57,422 nucleotides of DNA from Pseudomonas sp. NFACC02 (GTDB lineage Bacteria > Pseudomonadota > Gammaproteobacteria > Pseudomonadales > Pseudomonadaceae), in contig NZ_FOEO01000035.1 of assembly GCF_900110765.1 (NCBI RefSeq), positions 1 through 57,422 of the forward strand, in the 5' to 3' direction. Made by a program: the position numbers and the translations under genes. Below, piece after piece: positions 42,385 through 50,446 of the stretch; within the stretch, counting starts at the first letter, position 1, and every line of letters starts with the position of its first letter. The notes under the pieces are model-generated. The model was not told where the DNA came from and searched no databases. It saw nothing but the letters and a program-made list of their open reading frames with translations.

Positions 42385-45225
42385 TTAGGGCGGCGAATCC
42401 GGGGGCGCAGCGTCGTTTGGAAGCGGACTGCGTGTAGGGTTCTTCGGTGGTAATGGTGCGAAATATCCCACTACGAGCAGCAGAATGCCAACGCCGATAA
42501 ACGAAACGATGCGCTCCAGCCCGCCCCGATTGCTCAGCTCGACGAAGAATAATTTAGCGACCACGATGCCGATCAGCGCCGCGCCCGCGATCCAGATCTC
42601 CCGGCGCGCACGCAGGTGACCGCCGATCATCAGCGTCAGCGCCATCAAGGTCCAGACGATGGAGAGGCCCGCCTGCACGCGCATGGATTCAAGCAGTGCG
42701 TCAGTCTGCCACGCGACGTCCGCCCAGTGATGGGCGCCGCGCATGACCATGGCAGTGACCAGCGCGAAGATCGAGGCACCCGCCGTGACGAGTGCGACCT
42801 TGCGCGCATGCCCGGCACTGACGCCCAAGTGCGGAAGTTGCGTACGGGTCCAGTTGAAAATGCCCGCCAGGGCGATCAGCAACCCTATCTCAAGCGGGTT
42901 GATCAACGGGATGTACGGCAGCGGGTCGGCGTTGCCTTCGCTGAACCCGTTAGCCAGCCAGAACCATGCCAGCATCAGCGCTGCGAGCGGTGCGGCGGCC
43001 CAGACGCGGTATTCGCGGGGGTACGCGCTGATCGGCCAAGGCCAACGGCGTGGCGCGGTGATCGCCAGCAGATACAGGCTTGGCAGTAGCGCCCAGCCGA
43101 GCCAGCGCCAGGCGTTGTACGACTCGGACAGCACCAGCAATCCATAACGCAGCGCCAGGGAAAGCACGGCGATCATCAGCCAGCAGCCCATGACATGTGC
43201 GGCGCTGCGCAGGCGCGGAAGCAACACAGGGTCGAGACGTTTCAACGACAGGAAATGGGCGATGAATACCGCGAGCCAGCCCAGCCAGCCGCCATCGCCC
43301 GCCGGATTGAAATACGGATTGAACAGCATCAGGCCCAGAAGCAGCGCACTGGCCGGTGTCAACAGCACGCACAACTGAGCCAGCCCGGCCCATTTCAGAC
43401 GCAGCGCGGCGACCGTCCACACGCCCACGCTGACAGCGCCAAGCAGTAACAGCGTCGGTATCTCCCGTTCGCCCGGAACGTAATGGGTGCTGACACACAG
43501 CGCGATCGCCCACCACAGCGCTCCCCAGATCAGCAATGACGGCTGCAGCAGCCGCTCGCTGAACGGCAGGCGCAAGGTGCCAATCCGCTCGACCGTAAAG
43601 GCGCTGATCAACGCCGCCAGCGAAATGATCAGGGGCGTCCAGAAGTCTCCTTGGTTGAAGCTCGGTGAGTACCCGCGCCCGACCATTCCCAAGAAGGTGA
43701 ACCCCGCCCCGAGCTGCAGCAGCACGCCGAAGAATCGCGCCAACAGCCGGTTCTGTCGCATGCCCAGCCAGAACACCGCGGCACCTTCGACGGCCCAGGC
43801 CACCGTGGTCCATTGCGCGCTCAAGCCCAGAGGAATCGCCAAAGTGGCAAACACCACGCCCAGCGCCAGGCAGGTTTCCACCAACAGCAGTGCGCGGCCT
43901 GGCGCACGGCCCGCGAGTACTCTTGCGATGCTCATATAAAGCAGACCCATCACCAGCGCACTGAAGGCCGCGCCGAATTCAAGGTGCTGAATGACTGCGT
44001 ATTGCAGACCAAATCCCGCGATGGGTGTGCCGAACAGCAGGCTGCCATCGACGTAATGGCTCTGCTTCGCTGACCAGCGCAGCATCGCTTCCCGGCTGTC
44101 GTCTTCAGGGCCCGTGCTGTGCGCTTGCAACGTGCGCCGAGCGAACAACAGCCCGATCGCGAGGTACATCAGGAAGAACAGGATCAGGAACGGTTCGGTG
44201 CTCCAGAAAAGCGCTGGCGTGTAGGCCTTCAAACCCCAGGCGAAACCGATACCGAAGGTGCCGACGAAGCCGATCAGATTCAGCGGGCGCCAGGCCTTGA
44301 ACCACGCGATGGCGAAGATGCCCGCGTTGAGCAGCGCGAAGTAGCTGAACAGCGCAACATGGCTGCCCTCGCCGGTGGACGTCAGCAGCGGCGCCGCGAA
44401 ACCTCCGAGTGCCGCCACGCAGGCCAGAGCAAGGGCGTTCTGCGTCAGCGCGAGGATCGCCGAGAACACCGTTACCGCGACCAGCAGTCCAAAGGCCATG
44501 CCAGGTGCCAGCAGCGTATGGACTTTCATGGCGGCGAACACCGTCAGGTACAACACGGCCACGCCTGTGCCTTGCAGCATCAGCGCAAAAGACGCGTTGC
44601 GCTGTCGCAGCCACCAGCCCAGACCCAGCAATACCAGCGCGGCAAACGCGACGCTGGCGTAACGCGCTTCGATCGGCACCACCAGGCCTTCGGTGGCGTA
44701 GCGCAACAGGAATGCCAGTCCGAGAAACAGCAGCACCACGCCAACACGCAACACGGTGTTGCCGCCCAACAGCCAGTCTTTGGCGCGCAGCAGTGCTTTG
44801 TCGAACACGTTGGGTTCGGCGGGGGCGGCAGGTTTCGCGGTCGGGCGAACGGGGTGCGCGACGTCAGGAGGCCGGCGCCATTCGGAGTCGCCGGGGAATT
44901 CGGGCGTTGCGACTTCCAGGTCTGGCAAGTCCCAGAGCAGCTCAGGGCCAGCGTTGGCGATGGGCTGAACGTCGAGCGGGGCGGGTGCATCCGGCATCTG
45001 CACGGCGGCGGAATCGAGTTGATCCAGCCGTTGTTGAATCGCTTGCAAGTGCGTGCGGGTTTTTACCAGTTCGGCTTTCTGTTCGGCCGCTTCGCGGGAT
45101 ACCGAGGACAGGCGCAAGCTCAAGCCCAGTGCCAACCCGATCGCCGCACCCACGGCGCCGCCCAACAGCGACTCATCGAGCACCGCGCCAATAAACAGAC
45201 CGGCCAGCAAAAGAATCCATTGCAC
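42385..45225 (-). CDS. DUF2339-family polytopic membrane protein
   Basis: A 946-residue protein. After an N-terminal hydrophobic pair (about 3-30) comes a coiled-coil stretch with REAAEQKAELVKTRTHLQAIQQRLDQL, a Pro/Ala-rich linker and then more than twenty membrane segments to the end. The segment LLGGNTVLRVGVVLLFLGLAFLLRYA is characteristic of DUF2339. The GTG start eight bases after AAGGGAT is chosen. Function unknown; the DUF3999 partner follows at 17 bases. Confidence 0.85.
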   Translation of the reverse strand: MQWILLLAGLFIGAVLDESLLGGAVGAAIGLALGLSLRLSSVSREAAEQKAELVKTRTHLQAIQQRLDQLDSAAVQMPDAPAPLDVQPIANAGPELLWDLPDLEVATPEFPGDSEWRRPPDVAHPVRPTAKPAAPAEPNVFDKALLRAKDWLLGGNTVLRVGVVLLFLGLAFLLRYATEGLVVPIEARYASVAFAALVLLGLGWWLRQRNASFALMLQGTGVAVLYLTVFAAMKVHTLLAPGMAFGLLVAVTVFSAILALTQNALALACVAALGGFAAPLLTSTGEGSHVALFSYFALLNAGIFAIAWFKAWRPLNLIGFVGTFGIGFAWGLKAYTPALFWSTEPFLILFFLMYLAIGLLFARRTLQAHSTGPEDDSREAMLRWSAKQSHYVDGSLLFGTPIAGFGLQYAVIQHLEFGAAFSALVMGLLYMSIARVLAGRAPGRALLLVETCLALGVVFATLAIPLGLSAQWTTVAWAVEGAAVFWLGMRQNRLLARFFGVLLQLGAGFTFLGMVGRGYSPSFNQGDFWTPLIISLAALISAFTVERIGTLRLPFSERLLQPSLLIWGALWWAIALCVSTHYVPGEREIPTLLLLGAVSVGVWTVAALRLKWAGLAQLCVLLTPASALLLGLMLFNPYFNPAGDGGWLGWLAVFIAHFLSLKRLDPVLLPRLRSAAHVMGCWLMIAVLSLALRYGLLVLSESYNAWRWLGWALLPSLYLLAITAPRRWPWPISAYPREYRVWAAAPLAALMLAWFWLANGFSEGNADPLPYIPLINPLEIGLLIALAGIFNWTRTQLPHLGVSAGHARKVALVTAGASIFALVTAMVMRGAHHWADVAWQTDALLESMRVQAGLSIVWTLMALTLMIGGHLRARREIWIAGAALIGIVVAKLFFVELSNRGGLERIVSFIGVGILLLVVGYFAPLPPKNPTRSPLPNDAAPPDSPP

Positions 45226-45327
45226 GCGACGACATCCCTTTTCGGCCGATGACCGGCGATGCCGAGCAGTATATCGGGCGTAGGGCGGGAGGAAACAATT
45301 TGTATCGGGTACTGGGGGCTTGATCAC

Positions 45328-45716
45328 TGCAGGAGCAGCGCGGTGTGTCAGTCAACGTTGCAGTGTCTGGGGCAACGCATTCGCGAGCAAGCTCACTCCC
45401 ACAGGTGATCTGCGTCTGAATGATCGACACCGATCCTGTAGGAGCGAGGCTTGTCTCTGGGCCGCATCCGGACGATCGGCCGCGAAGCGGTCGCAAAATC
45501 GGCGAGCGCGATATGGCAGGCATACCGCGTTCGCCGAATGTGCTGTTGCTGCGCAACAGATCGCGGGACAAGCCACGCTCCTACACCTGATCTTCGGCGT
45601 TCACGAATCTCGTGATCGACACCAATCACTGTAGGAGCGCGCTTGCCCGCGAACGCGGTGTGTCAGTCAACGTTGCAGTGTCTGACACAACGCATCATCG
45701 GAGCGCTCCTACAGAC
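45328..45716. repeat. REP cluster between glgP and the DUF2339 gene
   Basis: Three units in 503 bases without a gene. Unit one (45328-45404) and unit three (45631-45716) share the direct phrase GCGGTGTGTCAGTCAACGTT plus GCAGTGTCTG. Unit two (45436-45587) has the GAGGCTTGTC/GACAAGCCACGCTCC arm class. Outer arms differ between units that share a core. Confidence 0.85.
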
Positions 45717-45728
45717 GTTTGCAGTCTA

Positions 45729-48212
45729 TTAGTCCAGCGCTTTCCAGATGTCGTGGGCGTACTCCCGAATGGTCCGGTCCGAGGAGAACCAGCCCATGCG
45801 TGCCGTGTTGAGCACGGCCGAACGCCACCATTCCTTCGAGTCGTGCCAGCGGGCTTCCACTCTCGCCTGGGCTGCCCAGTACGACTCGAAGTCAGCGCAA
45901 ACGAAGAAGCGGTCGTAGTTGATCAATTGCTCGATCAAACCGACATAGCGATACGGATCATCCGGCGAGAACACGCCGCCCCGAATCGCCTGCAGCACGT
46001 CGTTCAAACGCCCGGACGAGGCAATGTCGTTATGGGCGTTGAATTCGCCGGCATGTTTGCGCGCTTCGACTTCTTGCGCGGTCATGCCGAAGATGAACAT
46101 ATGCTCCAGCCCGACCTGCTCACTCATCTCCACGTTGGCGCCGTCCAGCGTGCCGATGGTCAGCGCGCCGTTGAGGCCGAACTTCATGTTACTGGTGCCC
46201 GAAGCCTCGAGGCCCGCGGTGGAAATCTGCTCCGACAGGTCGGCTGCGGGAATGATGCTTTCCGCCAGGCTCACGTTGTAGTTAGGCATGAACACCACTT
46301 TCAACCGACCGCGCAGGGTCGGGTCGTTGTTGACCGTCCGCGCGATGTCGTTGGCCAATTTGATGATCAGTTTGGCCGAGTGATAACTGGCCGCCGCCTT
46401 GCCCGCGAAGATCTTCACGCGTGGCACCCAGTCGGTGCTCGGGTCGGCGCGCATGGCCTGATACAGCGCCACCGTATGGAACAGATTGAGCAACTGGCGT
46501 TTGTATTCGTGAATCCGTTTGACCTGCACGTCGAACATCGCTTCAGGGTTGATGGTGATCCCCATGCGCTCCTGAATGATCGTCGCCAACGCCCGCTTGC
46601 TGTGTAACCGCTGCGCCGCAAACTCCTTCTGGAATGAAGGGTCGTCTGCCATCGGCTCCAGTTTCAGCAGCGCTGTTTCATGATTGTCGAGCACCTGTTC
46701 GCCCAGTTCCTTCACCAGCATCGCCGTCAGCTGTGGGTTGGACTGGAACAACCAGCGGCGGAAGGTGATGCCGTTGGTCTTGTTGTTGATGCGCTCGGGA
46801 TAAAGCTTGTGCAATTGCGCGAACACGGTCTTGCGCATCAACTGAGTGTGCAGCGCCGATACGCCGTTGATGCTGTGCGAGCCGATGAACGCCAGGTTAC
46901 CCATGCGCACGCGGCGGCCATTGTCCTCTTCGATCAGCGAAACGGCGCGCAGCAGACCGAACAGGTCAGGGTCGTACTTGTGCTCCAGGCGCACATCGTC
47001 GATGTGCTGAGCGTTGATCATGTAAATGATCTGCATGTGGCGTGGCAGCATCCGCTCCATCAGACCGACAGACCAGGTTTCCAGCGCTTCGGGCAACAAG
47101 GTGTGGTTGGTGTAGGCGAGGGTGCCGACCGTGATACGCCAGGCTTCGTCCCACTCCACGTCGTAGAGGTCGATAAGGATACGCATCAGCTCCGCCACGG
47201 CGATCGACGGGTGCGTGTCGTTCATCTGGATGGCGGCATGTTCCGGCAGGCTGTTGATGGTGTAGCCCATGTTCTTGTGGCGGCGCAGCAGGTCTTGCAG
47301 CGAAGCCGACACGAAGAAGTATTCCTGGCGCAGGCGCAGTTCCTGGCCGGCTTCAGTGCTGTCGTTGGGGTACAGAACGCGCGAGATACTTTCGGCGCGC
47401 ACCACTTCGGCCACGGCGCCGACGTGGTCACCGGCGTTGAAGCGCTCAAGGTGCAGGTCTTCCACGGCGCGTGCGCGCCACAGGCGCAGGGTGTTCACGG
47501 CTTTGCCGCGCCAGCCAACGACCGGCGTGTCATAGGCAATCGCCCGCACGGTTTCGCCGGGAGTCCAGATCTGGCGGGTTTCACCCGAGGCGTCGAGCAC
47601 GTCCGCGCCGGTGACATCACGCACAGGCTCAACACTGCCGCCAAAGCCGATCTGGTAAATCACTTCCGGGCGTTCGAACTCCCATGGGTTACCGAAATCC
47701 AGCCAGTTCTCGGTCTGTTCCTGCTGCCAGCCGTCGACGATCGCCTGACGGAACAGGCCGTGCTCGTAACGAATGCCGTAGCCGTGACCGGCAATGCCCA
47801 AGGTCGACATGCTCTCCATGAAGCAGGCCGCCAGACGACCCAGACCGCCGTTGCCCAATGCGGCATCAGGTTCCAGGGTGCGAATATTGTCCAGATCGAC
47901 ATTCAAGCCCTTGAGGGCTTCGCGGGCGACTTCCATGATGCCGAGGTTGCTCAGGCTGTCGAACATCAGACGCCCGATCAGGAACTCGAGCGAGAGGTAA
48001 TACACACGTTTTCTTTCCTGCTTGTAGATGTAGCGCGTGTGATTCATCCAGCGCTCGGCCATCTTGTCGCGGGTTGCCAGGGCGATGGCCATGAACCAGT
48101 CATGGTCGAACGCATGGGCGGCATCCTTGCCGACGGCATACTCGAGTTTGTTCAGTACAGCTTCACGGAAGGCTGCCACTTCAGCGTCACGAACGTTGGG
48201 TTCCGGAGACAT
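45729..48212 (-). CDS. glgP: Glycogen/maltodextrin phosphorylase
   Basis: An 827-residue PLP enzyme that releases glucose 1-phosphate from alpha-1,4 glucans. RKRVYYLSLEFLIGR and DAALGNGGLGRLAACFMESM in the N-terminal half, FNAGDH, and the PLP segment ASGTSNMKFGLNGALTIGTLDGANVEM in the C-terminal half are all present; Ser stands where E. coli has Gly before NMK. The inner ATG giving MSPEPNVRDAEV is used. It stands alone between REP clusters, not with the glg/tre genes, so context does not reveal its preferred glucan. Confidence 0.95.
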   Translation of the reverse strand: MSPEPNVRDAEVAAFREAVLNKLEYAVGKDAAHAFDHDWFMAIALATRDKMAERWMNHTRYIYKQERKRVYYLSLEFLIGRLMFDSLSNLGIMEVAREALKGLNVDLDNIRTLEPDAALGNGGLGRLAACFMESMSTLGIAGHGYGIRYEHGLFRQAIVDGWQQEQTENWLDFGNPWEFERPEVIYQIGFGGSVEPVRDVTGADVLDASGETRQIWTPGETVRAIAYDTPVVGWRGKAVNTLRLWRARAVEDLHLERFNAGDHVGAVAEVVRAESISRVLYPNDSTEAGQELRLRQEYFFVSASLQDLLRRHKNMGYTINSLPEHAAIQMNDTHPSIAVAELMRILIDLYDVEWDEAWRITVGTLAYTNHTLLPEALETWSVGLMERMLPRHMQIIYMINAQHIDDVRLEHKYDPDLFGLLRAVSLIEEDNGRRVRMGNLAFIGSHSINGVSALHTQLMRKTVFAQLHKLYPERINNKTNGITFRRWLFQSNPQLTAMLVKELGEQVLDNHETALLKLEPMADDPSFQKEFAAQRLHSKRALATIIQERMGITINPEAMFDVQVKRIHEYKRQLLNLFHTVALYQAMRADPSTDWVPRVKIFAGKAAASYHSAKLIIKLANDIARTVNNDPTLRGRLKVVFMPNYNVSLAESIIPAADLSEQISTAGLEASGTSNMKFGLNGALTIGTLDGANVEMSEQVGLEHMFIFGMTAQEVEARKHAGEFNAHNDIASSGRLNDVLQAIRGGVFSPDDPYRYVGLIEQLINYDRFFVCADFESYWAAQARVEARWHDSKEWWRSAVLNTARMGWFSSDRTIREYAHDIWKALD

Positions 48213-48647
48213 CGGGTACGACCTCAAGTTGGTTGGACGATTGAATGGGGTTGTTTGACTGTAGGGTGTGTCATCGGTTATTTCCTGCCGACTGGATGAA
48301 AATCCCCTTTCACGACCCTCGCTTCGACTCAGACATCCCGCTCTGGTTCGCGAGCATTTTTATCGCCTGAATCGCTTGCATTGATCGTTCCAGTTCCTTT
48401 CAACAGAGGGTTGGCGTTCGCAGGCGCGTGCTGGCCCGCGATACCGGGGTTTCATTCTTCAGCAGATCACGTTGGGTCTGATCCCGGGCCTTCGGGGATC
48501 CCTGCTCACTGTTTTTCAGGTTGGAGCAGACAAAATCAGAGGTGACAGCCGTGCAGAAACAGGCAAGCATGATCATTCCTCGATTCGGGTTTATGATGCC
48601 CAACGGCAGATAGATAGAAGCCCCTGAATTGGACTTATGGAGCACCT
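48213..48647. other. Intergenic region between divergent glgP and pip
   Basis: 435 bases with no gene I can support. It holds one degenerate REP-like arm (about 48410-48445, CGCAGGCGCGTGCTGGCC) and a six-pair hairpin GATCCC...GGGATC (48480-48500). A minus-strand reading of 81 codons (48400-48645) has no ribosome site or recognisable family. Promoters for both flanking genes must lie here, but I see no clear boxes. Confidence 0.5.
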
Positions 48648-49619
48648 ATGCAGACTTTGTACCCGCAGATCAAACCCTATGCCCGGCACGATCTGGCAGT
48701 GGAGGAGCCTCATGTGCTGTATGTCGATGAAAGCGGCTCGCCGGAAGGCTTGCCGGTGGTGTTCATCCACGGTGGGCCGGGTGCGGGATGCGACGCACAG
48801 AGCCGTCGCTACTTTGATCCGAACCTGTACCGCATCATCACCTTCGACCAGCGCGGCTGTGGCCGTTCCACGCCTCACGCGAGCCTGGAAAACAACACCA
48901 CCTGGCATCTGGTCGAAGACCTTGAGCGCATTCGTAAACACCTGGGCATCGACAAATGGGTGTTATTCGGCGGCTCGTGGGGTTCGACGCTGTCGCTGGC
49001 CTACGCTCAAACTCACCCCGATCGGGTGCATGCACTGATTTTGCGGGGCGTTTTTCTGTGCCGGCCGCAGGAGATCAAGTGGTTCTATCAGGAAGGGGCA
49101 AGCCGCCTGTTCCCGGATTACTGGCAGGACTATCTGGCCCCCATTCCGCTGGATGAGCGTGGCGACCTGCTCACCGCCTTCCACAAGCGTCTGGTCGGCA
49201 GCGATCAGATCGCCCAGATGCACGCCGCCAAGGCCTGGTCCACATGGGAGGGCCGCACCGCGACGCTGCGTCCCAACCCGCTGGTGGTCGATCGCTTCTC
49301 CGAACCGCAGCGCGCCTTGTCCATCGCCCGGATCGAATGCCACTACTTCACCCACAACGCGTTCCTTGAAGAGAACCAGCTGATCCGCGACATGCCCAAG
49401 ATCGCGCATCTGCCAGGGATCATCGTGCACGGGCGTTATGACGTGATCTGTCCGCTGGACAACGCCTGGGAGCTGCATCAGGCCTGGCCGAACAGCGAAC
49501 TGCAGGTGATTCGCGATGCGGGTCATGCCGCGTCCGAACCGGGTATCACCGATGCGCTGGTGCGCGCAGCGTCACAAGTGGCTCGGCGTTTGCTGGATTT
49601 ACCGCCGGAAGAGGCGTAA
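48648..49619 (+). CDS. pip: Proline iminopeptidase
   Basis: A 323-residue alpha/beta-hydrolase that removes N-terminal proline from peptides. HGGPGAGCDAQSRRYFDPNLYRIITFDQRGCGRS is the family hallmark. The nucleophile Ser is in GGSWGSTLSLAYAQ, the acid Asp is probably in HGRYDVICP, and the His is in RDAGHAASEPG. The ATG follows GGAGCACCT. dtd lies 125 bases downstream beyond a REP hairpin, the usual pip-dtd neighbourhood. Confidence 0.95.
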   Translation: MQTLYPQIKPYARHDLAVEEPHVLYVDESGSPEGLPVVFIHGGPGAGCDAQSRRYFDPNLYRIITFDQRGCGRSTPHASLENNTTWHLVEDLERIRKHLGIDKWVLFGGSWGSTLSLAYAQTHPDRVHALILRGVFLCRPQEIKWFYQEGASRLFPDYWQDYLAPIPLDERGDLLTAFHKRLVGSDQIAQMHAAKAWSTWEGRTATLRPNPLVVDRFSEPQRALSIARIECHYFTHNAFLEENQLIRDMPKIAHLPGIIVHGRYDVICPLDNAWELHQAWPNSELQVIRDAGHAASEPGITDALVRAASQVARRLLDLPPEEA

Positions 49620-49631
49620 GCCGCATTAAGT

Positions 49632-49716
49632 CTGTCGGAGCGTGCCCGCGATTGCGCCCATTCAGGCACATCGCTGGCGCCTGACTTTCCGCGATCGCGG
49701 GCAAGCGCTCCTACAC
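49632..49716. repeat. Degenerate REP hairpin between pip and dtd
   Basis: Arms GTCGGAGCGTGCCCGCGA on the left and TCGCGGGCAAGCGCTCCTAC on the right. Compared with the common form, the left arm lacks the GCGCTT step and the right lacks one GC pair, so it is a partly deleted copy. Confidence 0.75.
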
Positions 49717-49744
49717 GTGATGGCCGTAGAGAACGGGGTTGTAA

Positions 49745-50182
49745 ATGAAAGGTTTGCTTCAGCGTGTGCGCGGCGCACGCGTCGACGTCGAGGGCGCGAC
49801 AGTGGGCGCCATCGATCAAGGTCTGCTGGTGCTGGTCGGCATTGAACCTCAAGACTCCCGCGCCAGCGCCGACAAGTTGTTGCACAAGTTGCTGAACTAT
49901 CGAGTGTTCAGCGACGCCGACGGCAAGATGAATCTTTCGTTGAGTGATGTCGGCGGCGGATTGCTGCTGGTTTCCCAGTTCACCCTGGCCGCCGACACGC
50001 GCAGCGGCATGCGACCGAGCTTCTCTAAAGCGGCGCCACCGGCGTTAGGCGCCGAATTGTTTGACTATTTGCTGGAAAAGGCTAAAACCTCGCACAGGAC
50101 AGTCGCTTCGGGCCAATTTGGTGCGGATATGCAGGTTCATCTGGTCAATGATGGCCCTGTGACATTTTTGCTTGAGACCTGA
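49745..50182 (+). CDS. dtd: D-aminoacyl-tRNA deacylase
   Basis: A 145-residue proofreading enzyme that cleaves D-amino acids from mischarged tRNA. The start MKGLLQRVRGARVDVEG, the active-site segment SQFTLAADTRSGMRPSF and the C-terminal FGADMQVHLVNDGPVTFLLE (with the Gly-cis-Pro type motif nearby) are intact. It follows pip, probably in one transcript. Confidence 0.96.
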   Translation: MKGLLQRVRGARVDVEGATVGAIDQGLLVLVGIEPQDSRASADKLLHKLLNYRVFSDADGKMNLSLSDVGGGLLLVSQFTLAADTRSGMRPSFSKAAPPALGAELFDYLLEKAKTSHRTVASGQFGADMQVHLVNDGPVTFLLET

Positions 50183-50291
50183 ACCGCCGCTTTTGCCTGT
50201 AGTACCTGAATTTATTAGGCAAAAAGCCATAAATACTTTGTTTCCCCTGATGCGTTGTGACGCGAGCTACTAGATAATCGCGCGCTACAAA

Positions 50292-50368
50292 GACGGGCGA
50301 TTGCCCGTCCAATCGGTAAAAACGCAGACTGGTCCGAAATCGTTTGGGGAATCATTGGCCCCTTTCGG
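50292..50368 (+). other. Structured leader upstream of opgG
   Basis: Two hairpins lie in the 264-base dtd-opgG gap. The first is GACGGGC-GATT-GCCCGTC (50292-50309). The second pairs CCGAAA and GGGG (50334-50349) with CCCCTTTCGG (50359-50368) around an internal bulge of six bases. Neither is followed by a T tract. They end about 78 bases before the opgG start, so they may be part of its mRNA leader or mark the end of the dtd message. Confidence 0.4.
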
Positions 50369-50446
50369 AGTCGGAACAATGCTCGCCAACCCGGCATTTG
50401 ATAGCTGGCCGTTGGTTTCTTCATCTGTTTTCGGCGAGGGTTGCTC

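Noticed and set aside
44119..45252. A 377-codon plus-strand open frame inside the DUF2339 gene
   Set aside because: Complement of a membrane protein gene, Gln/Arg-rich and without family features.
46680..48299. A 539-codon plus-strand open frame across glgP
   Set aside because: Complement of a clear glycogen phosphorylase, with no recognisable motif.
48400..48645. Possible 81-codon minus-strand gene upstream of pip
   Set aside because: No ribosome site, no family match, and part of it is a decayed REP arm and a hairpin.
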